This document shows positions 16,733-27,084 of a stretch of DNA of 39,421 bases, in pieces. The number at the start of each line of letters is the position of its first letter. The stretch's first letter is position 1. The position numbers and the translations under genes were made by a program. The stretch is from assembly GCA_017441825.1 (NCBI GenBank), contig JAFRVD010000077.1, positions 1 through 39,421 of the forward strand, read 5' to 3'. The notes beneath the pieces were generated by a model, which did no database searches, was not told the origin of the DNA, and saw only the letters and a list, made by a program, of their open reading frames with translations. This stretch comes from Lachnospiraceae bacterium (lineage in GTDB: Bacteria; Bacillota; Clostridia; Lachnospirales; Lachnospiraceae).

Positions 16733-16758
16733 GAGCCGCCTTCGGGCGGCTCTTCTGT
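16733..16758 (+). terminator. Terminator of the ferredoxin gene
   Basis: A perfect 8-bp stem GAGCCGCC/GGCGGCTC closes on a TTCG tetraloop and is followed by TTCTGTTTT. It ends just before the ribosome binding site of the next gene. Confidence 0.85.
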
Positions 16759-16770
16759 TTTGGAGGACTC

Positions 16771-17631
16771 ATGAACAAGTATCTGATCCTTTACAATCCA
16801 CTCTCCCAGAAAGGCAGGGGCTTAAGGCGCGCAAAGAAGGCAGAAGCGTTCTTTGAAGGCGCAGAGGTCACTTTTGAAGATATTACGAAGATCAGGGACG
16901 TTGCCGCGTTTATCCGGGACGTGCCCGCGGATACCGGGGTCATACTGACCGGCGGCGACGGCACCCTCTCCCGGACGATGGACGCACTGTACGGGCAGGA
17001 GCTCGGCCGGGACCTCCTCTATTTCGGCGCGGGATCCGGCAACGATTTCCTGCGAGACATCGGCAAAAGCGCGAAGGACGCGCCGTTCTCCATCAATCAG
17101 TACATGGAGAATCTGCCGCTCGTCAAGGTGAACGGACTCTCCATGCGGTTCATCAACGGCGTGGGGCTGGGGCTCGACGGCTTTGTCTGTGAGGAAGTCA
17201 ACCGCGCACACACGGAGGGGAAGGAGATCTCCTACGGCGCGGTCGCGCTGAAGGGAGTAGTGTGGAAATACAAGCCGCTCCGTGCGACGGTGACAGTGGA
17301 CGGAGACGTACAGAGCTATGATAAGGTCTGGCTCGCGCCGGTCATGTTCGGTTCGTACTTTGGCGGCGGATTCAGGATGGCGCCCAGGCAGAGCAGGAAC
17401 GACCCCGGGCACCTCGTGACAAGCATCGTCGTCCACGACGTCGGCCGCTTTGCCGCCATATTCCGGCTGATGCAGGTCAAGAGCGGAAAGGGTGAGCTTC
17501 TTAAGTCCTTCGCAAGCTACAGGACCGGACGTCACGTCATTGCCGAGTTCGATTCGCCGTGCGCTTTCCAGATCGACGGTGAGACGATCCCGAACGTGAC
17601 AAGGTACGAGGTCTTTGCCGGCGAGGCCTGA
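16771..17631 (+). CDS. Diacylglycerol kinase family lipid kinase
   Basis: A 286-residue cytoplasmic protein of the DagK/YegS/sphingosine-kinase superfamily. The N-terminal domain has NPLSQKGRG and the ATP-binding GGDGT at residues 61-65, followed by FGAGSGNDFLRDIG; the C-terminal beta-sandwich domain ends with FQIDGETIPN. It most likely phosphorylates a lipid diol such as diacylglycerol, recycling it to phosphatidate, but the substrate cannot be read from the sequence. TTGGAGGA precedes ATG 16771. The gene directly follows the ferredoxin terminator and no promoter of its own is obvious, so it may depend on read-through. Confidence 0.88.
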   Translation: MNKYLILYNPLSQKGRGLRRAKKAEAFFEGAEVTFEDITKIRDVAAFIRDVPADTGVILTGGDGTLSRTMDALYGQELGRDLLYFGAGSGNDFLRDIGKSAKDAPFSINQYMENLPLVKVNGLSMRFINGVGLGLDGFVCEEVNRAHTEGKEISYGAVALKGVVWKYKPLRATVTVDGDVQSYDKVWLAPVMFGSYFGGGFRMAPRQSRNDPGHLVTSIVVHDVGRFAAIFRLMQVKSGKGELLKSFASYRTGRHVIAEFDSPCAFQIDGETIPNVTRYEVFAGEA

Positions 17632-17732
17632 TTTGTTCAATCTCTGTTAAGGCCAAAAATACATAAACCGACTTTTTTTACGGACATCAATGGCGGAAAA
17701 ACGCCGAAAATGCAGAGAAACATTGAAAATTA

Positions 17733-17761
17733 TTGACAAACAGAGGCCGATAGGTTAATAT
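17733..17761 (+). promoter_or_regulatory. Strong sigma-A promoter of the HU gene
   Basis: A perfect TTGACA (17733-17738) and TAATAT (17756-17761) are separated by 17 bp, giving a leader of about 50 nt before the AGGAGG ribosome binding site. Confidence 0.85.
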
Positions 17762-17818
17762 TTGTACGTGAACACAGAAAGAGGCGTTTCTGTAAACAAT
17801 TTCTCAGGAGGAAATATC

Positions 17819-18091
17819 ATGAATAAGAAGGAATTAGTAGCAGTTGTTGCAGCAAAGGCAGAGCTTTCCCAGAAGGACGCAGCAAAGGCTGTTGATGCAC
17901 TCATCTGCACGATCGAAGAGGAACTGAAGAAGGGTGAGAAGGTTCAGCTGGTTGGCTTCGGCACGTTCGAAGTTTCTGAGAGAGCTGCCCGTACCGGCAG
18001 GAATCCGCGGACTGGTGCGGAGATCGCCATCGAGGCTGCAAAGGCTCCCAGATTCAAGGTTGGCAGAGCTTTCAAGGATGCTATCCAGTAA
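17819..18091 (+). CDS. hup: DNA-binding protein HU
   Basis: A 90-residue histone-like protein. It starts [20 protein letters not shown], has the GFGTFEV strand and the DNA-grasping beta arm with GRNPRTG, and ends [11 protein letters not shown], the standard HU pattern. It bends and compacts DNA. ATG 17819 follows CAGGAGGAAAT; a longer in-frame start at 17762 would overlap the promoter and is rejected. Codon choice (GCA and GCT for Ala, GTT for Val) marks high expression. In many Firmicutes HU precedes rqcP-yabP-yabQ-divIC; here the next gene is the divIC-like one. Confidence 0.97.
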   Translation: MNKKELVAVVAAKAELSQKDAAKAVDALICTIEEELKKGEKVQLVGFGTFEVSERAARTGRNPRTGAEIAIEAAKAPRFKVGRAFKDAIQ

Positions 18092-18116
18092 TTCGGGTTT
18101 CACAGCTTAGATAGAC

Positions 18117-18153
18117 AGCGGCTGCCGCACTACGTGCGGCAGCCGCTTTTTAT
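18117..18153 (+). terminator. Terminator of the HU gene
   Basis: A perfect 14-bp stem (18117-18130 with 18134-18147) has a 3-base loop and is followed by TTTTTATT. Confidence 0.95.
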
Positions 18154-18184
18154 TATGGTGTAAAAAGAAATTAGACGCGACCGC

Positions 18185-18213
18185 TTTACAAATCCGGCGG
18201 CGTGGCGTATGAT
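18185..18213 (+). promoter_or_regulatory. Predicted sigma-A promoter of the divIC-like gene
   Basis: TTTACA (18185-18190) and TATGAT (18208-18213) are 17 bp apart and lie shortly before the ribosome binding site at 18230-18237. Confidence 0.7.
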
Positions 18214-18245
18214 AAAGTCAGGAAAATATGAAAGGAGGGGCGGAG

Positions 18246-18548
18246 ATGCCCGTGAGGTCGATCCGAAAAGCACGCGCGCATAAAAGAAGCGTGATCCTGG
18301 CTGTGGTCCTGACGCTGGTCCTTGCAGGGATCCTGTCCGTGGCCATCCTCAGGCTGAACCGGGAAAACCGGCTCCTTTTGAATAACCAGGCAGCCCTCGA
18401 AGAAAGCCTCAAAGAGGACCAGGCCCGGAAGGAGTCCCTCGAAGAAAGAGAAGGCAAAGGCCTGTCAAAGGAGGAACTCGAACAGATCGCGAGAGACCGG
18501 TACCATCTGGTCTATCCGGATGAGATCATCCTGACGCCGGAAGAGTAA
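18246..18548 (+). CDS. divIC: Septum formation initiator family protein (DivIC/FtsB-like)
   Basis: A 100-residue bitopic protein. A short basic cytoplasmic tail, one membrane segment (about 16-36), a coiled coil (about 38-75, Leu/Glu/Arg-rich heptads) and the terminal conserved ARDRYHLVYPDEIILTP segment give the DivIC/FtsB architecture. It should link FtsL and other divisome proteins at the septum. ATG 18246 is chosen because AAAGGAGG is 8 bases upstream; ATG 18228 lies before that site. Position upstream of tilS-hpt-ftsH matches divIC of other Firmicutes. Confidence 0.85.
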   Translation: MPVRSIRKARAHKRSVILAVVLTLVLAGILSVAILRLNRENRLLLNNQAALEESLKEDQARKESLEEREGKGLSKEELEQIARDRYHLVYPDEIILTPEE

Positions 18549-18590
18549 CATTCCGAATGGGGTGCTGAATAGATACGATTTGTATATATG

Positions 18591-18632
18591 CAGGGCGGGT
18601 CCGAAGCTGCTGACCCGCCCTGCTGATGTTTT
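18591..18632 (+). terminator. Terminator between divIC and tilS
   Basis: An 11-bp perfect stem (18591-18601 with 18612-18622) has a 10-base loop. A weak TGATGTTTTC tail follows, so termination may be partial. Confidence 0.6.
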
Positions 18633-18705
18633 CACGCGGGATGAACGGAAGCGGAAGCCCTGCTGAAAGAGACCCGGCCGGGGCTCCCGGCAAAGGAGAA
18701 GACCC

Positions 18706-20103
18706 ATGCTGAAAGACCGCATGCTTGACTATATCAGAGACAAAAGGCTGACTGCCCCGGGAGAACACGTCCTTATAGCGTGCTCCGGCGGAGCGGACTC
18801 CGTGTGCATGTTGATCCTTTTTGCCGAGCTGCGCGAAGAACTCGGGATCAGGCTGTCCGCAGTCCACGTCCACCACGGCCTTCGCGGAGACGCAGCCGAC
18901 CGGGACGCGGCATTTGTTCAGGCACTCTCGGAAAAGCTCGGGATCCCCTGCGTGGTTCGTTACATCGACGTAAACGCCTTCCGCGAGGAGCGTCACCTTT
19001 CCGTAGAAGAAGCCGCGCGGATCCTCCGGTACCGCGAGATCCGGAAGGTCATACGGGAAATCAGCGCGGACCGCGCTGCGGCGGCCCACCACAAGGAGGA
19101 CCAGGCGGAGACAGTGCTGTTCAACCTGATCCGCGGCAGCGGCCTCCGCGGCCTCTCCGGCATGCGGCCGGAAAACGGACTGCTCATCCGGCCGATGCTG
19201 GAATTTACCCGCGAAGAGATCGTCGCGGAGCTTCTCGACAGAGGCCAGGACTGGTGCGAGGATGAGACGAACGCGTCGGACGCCTATGCCCGGAACGTGA
19301 TTCGGAACAAAGTGTTCCCGGCGCTTTCCGAAGTTCGGGAGGACGCCGCGGGAAAGATTGCAGAGGCCGCAGAGCTCCTTCAGGAGACCGCGGATTTCCT
19401 GACCGGGGAGGCACGCGCCTGGTGCGCGGAAAACGCGCGGGAAAGCCGTCCCGGAGAGCTTCGGATCCCCGTGGAGCCCTTCCTCCGCCTGCACCCTGTG
19501 ATGCGGAGGGAAGTGATCCTTTACGCGCTCAGAGAGCTCGAATTCAGCCTGAAGGACCGGACCAGGCAGAACGTTCTTGATATGGTGTCCCTTGCAGAGA
19601 AGCCCACCGGAAAACGCTATATTCTGCACGGAGAAGGCGAGCTTACACGCGAGTACGGCGACCTGGTGATCCGGAGGGACGAGGCGCTCGGAGAGGCCCG
19701 GACGTACTCCATGACAGCCCGGGTGTTTCCCTACGCGGGGAATGAGCGGATCCCTTCCGGGGATTGGGAAAAAACACGTGTTTTTGCGGGAAAACAGTGT
19801 ACGAAATGGTTTGATTATGGTAAGATAAACCAAATGCCGGTTCTCAGAATCAGGCAGGACGGAGACCGTTTTTCCACACGTGCAGGCACCCATAAAAAGC
19901 TGAAGGAATACCTGATCGATGAGAAGGTGCCGCGGGAGGCGCGCGACAGGCTCATGCTGGTTGCGGCAGGCCCGGAGGTGCTGTGGGTCATCGGCATGCG
20001 GATGAATGAGGAGTACAAGGTCACGGAAGAGACGGAGACTGTACTCGAGATCACCATTACGGGGGTGGACGATGAAAGAGAAGATCAGCATTCTGATTTC
20101 TGA
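18706..20103 (+). CDS. tilS: tRNA(Ile)-lysidine synthetase
   Basis: A 465-residue ATP-dependent enzyme that converts the wobble C34 of tRNA-Ile(CAU) to lysidine, so that it reads AUA. The N-terminal PP-loop has ACSGGADSVCM (Ser 27) and the VHVHHGLRG and AAAHHKEDQAET motifs; the substrate-binding and C-terminal TilS domains follow, with the late KKLKEYLIDEKVPREARDR segment. AAAGGAG precedes ATG 18706. The 3' end overlaps hpt by 32 bp. tilS-hpt-ftsH is a classic bacterial operon. Confidence 0.95.
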   Translation: MLKDRMLDYIRDKRLTAPGEHVLIACSGGADSVCMLILFAELREELGIRLSAVHVHHGLRGDAADRDAAFVQALSEKLGIPCVVRYIDVNAFREERHLSVEEAARILRYREIRKVIREISADRAAAAHHKEDQAETVLFNLIRGSGLRGLSGMRPENGLLIRPMLEFTREEIVAELLDRGQDWCEDETNASDAYARNVIRNKVFPALSEVREDAAGKIAEAAELLQETADFLTGEARAWCAENARESRPGELRIPVEPFLRLHPVMRREVILYALRELEFSLKDRTRQNVLDMVSLAEKPTGKRYILHGEGELTREYGDLVIRRDEALGEARTYSMTARVFPYAGNERIPSGDWEKTRVFAGKQCTKWFDYGKINQMPVLRIRQDGDRFSTRAGTHKKLKEYLIDEKVPREARDRLMLVAAGPEVLWVIGMRMNEEYKVTEETETVLEITITGVDDEREDQHSDF

Positions 20104-20603
20104 AGAAAGAGTTGATAAGCGCATCCGGGAGATGGCGGAAGCCATCAGCGCGGAATTCGAGGGAGAGACCGTAGTACTGGTATGCATCCTGAAGGGAAGC
20201 GTGTTCTTTACGTGCGAGCTCGCAAAGCGGCTGACCATCCCGGTCACGATGGACTTCATGTGCGTTTCCTCATACGGGGATGAGACGAAATCGTCGGGCA
20301 TCGTAAGAATTTCCAAGGACCTGGATCAGTCCGTGGAAGGAAAGAACGTGATCATCATTGAGGATATTATCGATTCGGGGCGTACGCTTTCGTACCTTAT
20401 GGAAATGCTGAAGACCAGAAAGCCCAAAACGCTCCGTCTGTGCACGCTTCTGGACAAGCCCTCGCGGCGCGTAATGGACGTTGCCGTGGATTACACGGGC
20501 TTTGAGATCGAGGATAAATTTGTGGTGGGCTACGGCCTGGACTATGCGCAGAAATACAGGAATCTGCCGTATATAGGCGTAGTGGAGTTTTTAGGAGATG
20601 AGG

Positions 20604-20611
<8 letters not shown>
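20072..20611 (+). CDS. hpt: Hypoxanthine-guanine phosphoribosyltransferase
   Basis: A 179-residue purine salvage enzyme making IMP and GMP from free bases and PRPP. The PRPP-binding motif is VIIIEDIIDSGRTL, preceded by the flexible loop SSYGDETKSSG and followed by the purine-contact region KFVVGYGLDYAQKYRNLPYIG. I chose ATG 20072, with GGGGGTGG upstream, over an earlier in-frame start at 20006 because family members begin near this point. It overlaps the end of tilS and the start of ftsH, so the three genes are translationally linked. Confidence 0.95.
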
Positions 20612-22460
<1,849 letters not shown>

Positions 22461-22463
22461 CCT

Positions 22464-24572
22464 ATGCAGTATCAGGAAAAACTGGACCGCGATGCTTTAT
22501 TTACCGATGAAACGGCTCAGTTTCGTTTTCCTCTGGAGGTCGAAGCGGGTGACGAGGTCACCTTCCGCTTCCGTACGCTGAAGGATAACGTTTCCGAGGT
22601 CATGCTGTGTTCAAGGGCGCTTCAGCGCAGCATGGAAAAGGCCTTTACCAAAGGCCTTTTTGATTATTACGAGACCCGGCTCGTGGTGGGCAACGAGCCG
22701 TTCGAGTACTGCTTCTTTGTGACGAATGACGAAGAGTACGTGTATTACGACAAGATGGGCGTCTCTTTAGAGGAGAGCCTTGCGAACCGTTCGCGGCGGC
22801 TGTTTACTGTCATCCCCGGCTTTGCTTCTCCGGACTGGGCCAAAGGCGCGGTCATGTACCAGATCCTGGTGGACCGCTTCCGGAACGGCGACCCGGAAAA
22901 CGACGTGCTCTCCGGAGAATACAGCTACATCAAGGAGCCCGTCGAGCGTGTGGAGGACTGGTTTTCGCTTCCGCACGATCCGGACGTCCGCCGGTTCTAC
23001 GGCGGGGACCTTGTGGGTGTGATGGAAAAGCTCGACTACCTGAAGTATTTAGGAATAGAGGCCATCTATTTCAACCCGCTGTTCGTCTCCCCCTCGAACC
23101 ACAAGTACGATATCCAGGACTACGACCACATCGACCCGCATTTAACAGGTTTTGTGGAGGACGGCGGGGCGCTCCTGCCGGAGGGGTCTCTCGACAACCG
23201 GCAGGCGGAGCGGTACTTAAAGCGCGTGACGGACAAAAAGAACCTCGAGTACGCGAACGCCTATTTCGCACGGTTTATCAAGGAAGCGCATAAGCGGGGC
23301 ATCAAGGTCATCATGGACGGCGTGTTCAACCACTGCGGCGCTTCGAACAAATGGATGGACCGCGACGGCATCTACCGCGGGCAGAAGGGCTTTCAGGCCG
23401 GCGCGTATCTGAACCCGGACTCTCCGTATCACGACTATTTTATTTTCGACATCCCCGGCAACCGCGGCGGGAACCGCCGGTACACGGGCTGGTGGGGGCA
23501 CGAGACGCTGCCCAAGCTGTATTACGAAAACTCGAGGGAGCTTCAGAAGGAGATCCTGAGGATCGCCCGGAAGTGGGTCAGCGAGCCGTTCAACGCGGAC
23601 GGCTGGAGGCTGGACGTCGCGGCGGATCTCGGCTTAAGCGACCGCTTCAATCACCGCTTCTGGAAGGAATTCCGGGCGGCCGTGAAGGAGGAGAACCCGG
23701 ACGCGGTCATCATCGCGGAGCACTACGGCGACCCCGGTGACTGGCTCCGTGGCGCCGAGTGGGACACCGTCATGAACTACGACGCGTTCATGGAGCCCGT
23801 CGGCTATTTCCTGACCGGCATGGAGAAGCACAGCGACGAACAGCTTGCGTGGCTCGAAGGCGACGGCTGGTACTTCTTCCGGACCCTGCGCGACAAGATG
23901 AGCCAGCTGCCTGTGCAATCCCTGTACACGGCCATGAACGAGCTTTCAAACCACGACCACGCGCGTTTTTTAACAAGGACAAACCGCAGGATCGGGCGGC
24001 TCAAGACAGTGGGAAGCTACGCGGCAGGCGAGGGTATTTCCTACTCGAGCTTCCGTCAGGGAGTGGTCATCCAGTTCACGCTTCCCGGCGCGCCTACCGT
24101 ATATTACGGCGACGAAACCGGCGTGGTGGGCTGGACGGACCCGGACAGCCGGCGGACCTATCCCTGGGGACGGGAGGACTGGAGCATGATCTCCTTCCAC
24201 CGGGAAATGATCCGCATCCACAAGAAATACAGCGCCTTAAAGGCCGGAGCGTTCAAGCCGCTATGCATGGACCGCGGCTTCATCGCCTACGGACGGTTTG
24301 ATGAAAACAGCGCGGTCACCGTAGCGATCAACCACTGGGACCACGAACGCTATGTGGAGATCCCGGTGTGGCTCACGGGCGTCCCTGAGGGCGAGGAGAT
24401 CTTCCGGATCATGCAGACCACGGACCAGGGCTACAACGTGGGCGTCAAGGCGTTTTCTACAGAAGACGGGCTCCTGAAGGTCACGCTGCCGCCGCGTTCT
24501 TCAGCGGTGTTTGCAAAGGACAAGATCTCCGGGATCCGTGTGATCACGAAAAAGACTGAACAGGAATACTGA
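22464..24572 (+). CDS. Glycoside hydrolase family 13, neopullulanase/cyclomaltodextrinase-like
   Basis: A 702-residue enzyme without a signal peptide, so probably intracellular. An N-terminal CBM34-like domain (about 1-125) precedes the (beta/alpha)8 barrel and a C-terminal beta domain. GH13 regions are intact: DGVFNHCG (285), GWRLDVAAD with nucleophile D384, IIAEHYGD with acid/base E419, and NELSNHDH with D498. The N-terminal domain and MYQILVDRFRNGDP resemble the GH13_20 group that hydrolyses cyclodextrins, pullulan and short malto-oligosaccharides. It lies 3 bp after ftsH and 19 bp before an esterase gene, so it is probably co-transcribed with them. Exact specificity is inferred. Confidence 0.88.
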   Translation: MQYQEKLDRDALFTDETAQFRFPLEVEAGDEVTFRFRTLKDNVSEVMLCSRALQRSMEKAFTKGLFDYYETRLVVGNEPFEYCFFVTNDEEYVYYDKMGVSLEESLANRSRRLFTVIPGFASPDWAKGAVMYQILVDRFRNGDPENDVLSGEYSYIKEPVERVEDWFSLPHDPDVRRFYGGDLVGVMEKLDYLKYLGIEAIYFNPLFVSPSNHKYDIQDYDHIDPHLTGFVEDGGALLPEGSLDNRQAERYLKRVTDKKNLEYANAYFARFIKEAHKRGIKVIMDGVFNHCGASNKWMDRDGIYRGQKGFQAGAYLNPDSPYHDYFIFDIPGNRGGNRRYTGWWGHETLPKLYYENSRELQKEILRIARKWVSEPFNADGWRLDVAADLGLSDRFNHRFWKEFRAAVKEENPDAVIIAEHYGDPGDWLRGAEWDTVMNYDAFMEPVGYFLTGMEKHSDEQLAWLEGDGWYFFRTLRDKMSQLPVQSLYTAMNELSNHDHARFLTRTNRRIGRLKTVGSYAAGEGISYSSFRQGVVIQFTLPGAPTVYYGDETGVVGWTDPDSRRTYPWGREDWSMISFHREMIRIHKKYSALKAGAFKPLCMDRGFIAYGRFDENSAVTVAINHWDHERYVEIPVWLTGVPEGEEIFRIMQTTDQGYNVGVKAFSTEDGLLKVTLPPRSSAVFAKDKISGIRVITKKTEQEY

Positions 24573-24591
24573 CAGAAGAAAGGGGTGCAGA

Positions 24592-26130
24592 ATGGGACAT
24601 TCATTTCAGTTCAATGACGAGACAGCCGTTGTGAAGACGACAAAGGGCCTGGTGCAGGGATATGAATTTGACGGGCTGAAGATCTTTAAAGGGATCCCGT
24701 ACGCGAGAGCGGAGCGGTTTATGCCGCCGGTCGAGCCGGAGCCCTGGGACGACGTGTTTGACGCGACCAACTTCGGTGCGGTGCCGATGATAGAGGACCC
24801 GACCCGGCCCGACAATGAAATGCTGGTCCCGCACCGCTTCTGGCCCATGTCCGAGGACTGCCAGAACCTGAACGTGTGGACACCGGGGCTCGACAGTGAA
24901 AAGCGGCCTGTCATGGTGTGGATCCACGGCGGCGGGTTTACGGACGGCTCGGCTATTGAGCATATCACATATGACGGGGACCACGCGGCGTCCATCGGCA
25001 ACATCGTGTTCGTGTCCGTCAATCACCGGCTGAACATCCTGGGCTATTCGGACCTGTCGGATTTCGGGCCGGAATACTGGAATTCGGCAAATGCGGGCAT
25101 GGAGGACCTTGTGATGGCCCTTCAGTGGATCCGCGATAACATCGGCGCGTTCGGCGGAGACCCCGGCAATGTAACGCTGTTCGGGCAGTCGGGCGGCGGC
25201 GGAAAGATCGCAACTCTCATGCAGATGCCGGCAGCGGACGGCCTTTACCACAAGGCAGTGGTGATCTCTGGTCTTATGACCACCACAAGGGCGATCCTTC
25301 CGGACAAGTCCTGGATCCCCCATAAGGCGATGGAAGTGCTTGGCATCACTACGGTGGAAGAGCTCAAGAAGGTGCAATACAGGCAGCTTGTGGATGCGTA
25401 CGTCAAGGTGGCCGGCAGGGAAGTGATGCGCGTCTTCCCCATGAAGAACGATTATTTCTACGGCTATCCCACCACCTTCCCGTTCCGTCCGGAAACCGCG
25501 AACGTCCCGCTCATCACGGGCACTGTTTTCTCCGAGAGCACGCCGTTCCGCTATTTCCCGGAGAGCACAAAGGGAAGTACACGCGAGCAGGAAGTACAGA
25601 AAGTGGTCGACATGATCGGGCGGGAAGCCGCGGACAAGGTCATCCCCGTGTTTGAAAAGGCATACCCCGGCCGCCCGGTCTCGCACCTTCTGTGGCTTGA
25701 GACGTTCCGGCGGAGCATCGTAAAGAAATATACGAAGGAGCGCGCGAAGTTCGGGCCCAACACCTGGCAGTACGTGTTTGACTACGATTTCCCCATCAAC
25801 CACGGCCTTGTGGCCTGGCACTGCTCGGACATCCCGTTCTTTTTCCACGACTGCGAGCTTGCGCCGTATACGCAGGGTGAAGGCTCGGCGCTTTTGGAGG
25901 ACCGGATGTTCGAATCGATCCTCGCGTTCATGAAGACCGGCGACCCCGCGACGGAAGCCCTTCCGTGGAAGCCCGTGACGGAGACCGAGTCCAACACCAT
26001 GATGCTCGATACGGCGCCTGAGGTGCGCGTGAATTACGACGACGAGCTGCTCCCGTTACTCGACGAGTACGTGGTGCCGAAGGTGACCGAATTCCTTTCG
26101 ACGCTGAAGCATAAGAACGCGCGGGCGTAA
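24592..26130 (+). CDS. Carboxylesterase/lipase family protein (type B)
   Basis: A 512-residue alpha/beta hydrolase of the para-nitrobenzyl esterase type. The start region has VVKTTKGLVQGYEFDGLKIF and KGIPYA, the oxyanion motif is WIHGGGF, and the nucleophile elbow is FGQSGGGGK with Ser 200. A glutamate in TVFSES and the histidine of VAWHCSDIPFFF are the probable other triad members. No signal peptide is present, so the enzyme is likely cytoplasmic. It is the last gene before the bidirectional terminator and probably shares the ftsH-GH13 transcript. The natural ester is unknown; a role with the neighbouring glucanase is only suggested by position. Confidence 0.87.
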   Translation: MGHSFQFNDETAVVKTTKGLVQGYEFDGLKIFKGIPYARAERFMPPVEPEPWDDVFDATNFGAVPMIEDPTRPDNEMLVPHRFWPMSEDCQNLNVWTPGLDSEKRPVMVWIHGGGFTDGSAIEHITYDGDHAASIGNIVFVSVNHRLNILGYSDLSDFGPEYWNSANAGMEDLVMALQWIRDNIGAFGGDPGNVTLFGQSGGGGKIATLMQMPAADGLYHKAVVISGLMTTTRAILPDKSWIPHKAMEVLGITTVEELKKVQYRQLVDAYVKVAGREVMRVFPMKNDYFYGYPTTFPFRPETANVPLITGTVFSESTPFRYFPESTKGSTREQEVQKVVDMIGREAADKVIPVFEKAYPGRPVSHLLWLETFRRSIVKKYTKERAKFGPNTWQYVFDYDFPINHGLVAWHCSDIPFFFHDCELAPYTQGEGSALLEDRMFESILAFMKTGDPATEALPWKPVTETESNTMMLDTAPEVRVNYDDELLPLLDEYVVPKVTEFLSTLKHKNARA

Positions 26131-26140
26131 TTAATTCAAA

Positions 26141-26190
26141 ACGGAACAAGCCCCGGGACCTTGGTCCCGGGGCTTGTTCCGTTCTGTCTC
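26141..26190. terminator. Strong bidirectional terminator between convergent genes
   Basis: A perfect 20-bp stem (26141-26160 with 26163-26182) has a 2-base loop. T-rich sequence follows on the plus strand, and TTTTGAATTAATT follows on the minus strand, so it can stop both the esterase transcript and the convergent membrane-protein transcript. Confidence 0.93.
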
Positions 26191-26196
26191 TTTATA

Positions 26197-26886
26197 TTAT
26201 TCAACCATCGTCAGGATCGCTTCCAGCGCCTCCGGATGCGGGGCGTTCACGGTAATGCCCATGTAGCACTCCGTGGAGAAGAAGCCTAAGTAACGGTAGA
26301 ATTCACAGTCCGTGATATCGATGAGGTACGGGTAAGGATCCGTGTAGTCGTTCTCGAAGTAGCGGAGCCGTCCGGCAGCCTCAAGCCTTGCGACGGTCTC
26401 TTCCGAAAGGACGGTCCGAAGGTCCGCGAACGCGCTGCTGTCTTCATCCTCCGGGCTCATGAACATCGAAAAATAGGCTTCCGGCGCGGCGATGAAATCC
26501 AGGTCCTGCGCCGCAATGCGGGCGATGACCTTCTGCACCAGCGTGTAGACCTCCTGGGCGTTTGAGCTGAGCGCCGTGGAGCTTAAGTCGATGTGGTACT
26601 TCTTCGCTTCATAGCCGAGCTTTTCGCAGAGGATCTCCTTGAGCTCCTCCTGCGTGTCATCCTCAAGCATTTCCGCCATCAGGAATTCTCCGTCGACCAC
26701 GTTCGGGATGCTGTTATATATAATGCTTCTGATCATGGAGACCGCAAACACGATGAGTGCAACCGCGATGATGATGTGGATATGGTAATATTCCCAGATA
26801 TACGAGATCTTGTCCTTCAGAGGAGCGCCTTTCAGCTTATTCCACTGGTCCTTTCCGGTGATCTCATCTCCATATACTTTTGCCAT
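26197..26886 (-). CDS. Unknown single-pass membrane protein
   Basis: A 229-residue protein that I do not recognise. A short basic cytoplasmic start (MAKVYGDEITGKDQWNKLKG) leads to one membrane segment (about 34-56, with HIIIAVALIVFAVSMI). The remaining 170 residues form an acidic, probably extracytoplasmic domain rich in Glu, Ala and Tyr, including FLMAEMLEDDTQEELKEI and a C-terminal GFFSTECYMGITV. No lipobox or catalytic motif is visible. I chose the ATG at 26886 because AAGGAG lies 11 bases upstream; a longer start at 26943 adds a low-complexity Arg/Gly/Pro stretch. It is monocistronic and divergent from the YesL-like gene. Confidence 0.7.
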   Translation of the reverse strand: MAKVYGDEITGKDQWNKLKGAPLKDKISYIWEYYHIHIIIAVALIVFAVSMIRSIIYNSIPNVVDGEFLMAEMLEDDTQEELKEILCEKLGYEAKKYHIDLSSTALSSNAQEVYTLVQKVIARIAAQDLDFIAAPEAYFSMFMSPEDEDSSAFADLRTVLSEETVARLEAAGRLRYFENDYTDPYPYLIDITDCEFYRYLGFFSTECYMGITVNAPHPEALEAILTMVE

Positions 26887-27022
26887 AATTACGGGTCTCC
26901 TTCCTGCCCGGCCGGGTCGTCCTGCCGGAAAGCTCATGAACATCTTACCACGCTTCCCCGGGAAAGTAAAACCTTGAATTCATGAAATCTTTGTTAACAG
27001 GGTTTTCCGGGCCCTCCCGAAC

Positions 27023-27051
27023 TTGACCGCCCTTTCGAATTACGCTATAAT
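27023..27051 (+). promoter_or_regulatory. Predicted sigma-A promoter of yesL-like and gltX
   Basis: TTGACC (27023-27028) and a consensus TATAAT (27046-27051) are 17 bp apart, with transcription expected near 27058. Confidence 0.85.
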
Positions 27052-27084
27052 ACCATAGATATTATCTGAAACCAAGAGGTGCTT

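Noticed and set aside
17632-17732. Terminator after the lipid kinase gene
   Set aside because: Only a weak GGCCT/AGGCC pairing with a long loop is present, and the T run at 17671 is not adjacent to a stem.
18526-20316. A 596-codon open frame antisense to tilS
   Set aside because: No recognisable protein features or ribosome binding site; the tilS and hpt motifs on the plus strand explain the sequence.
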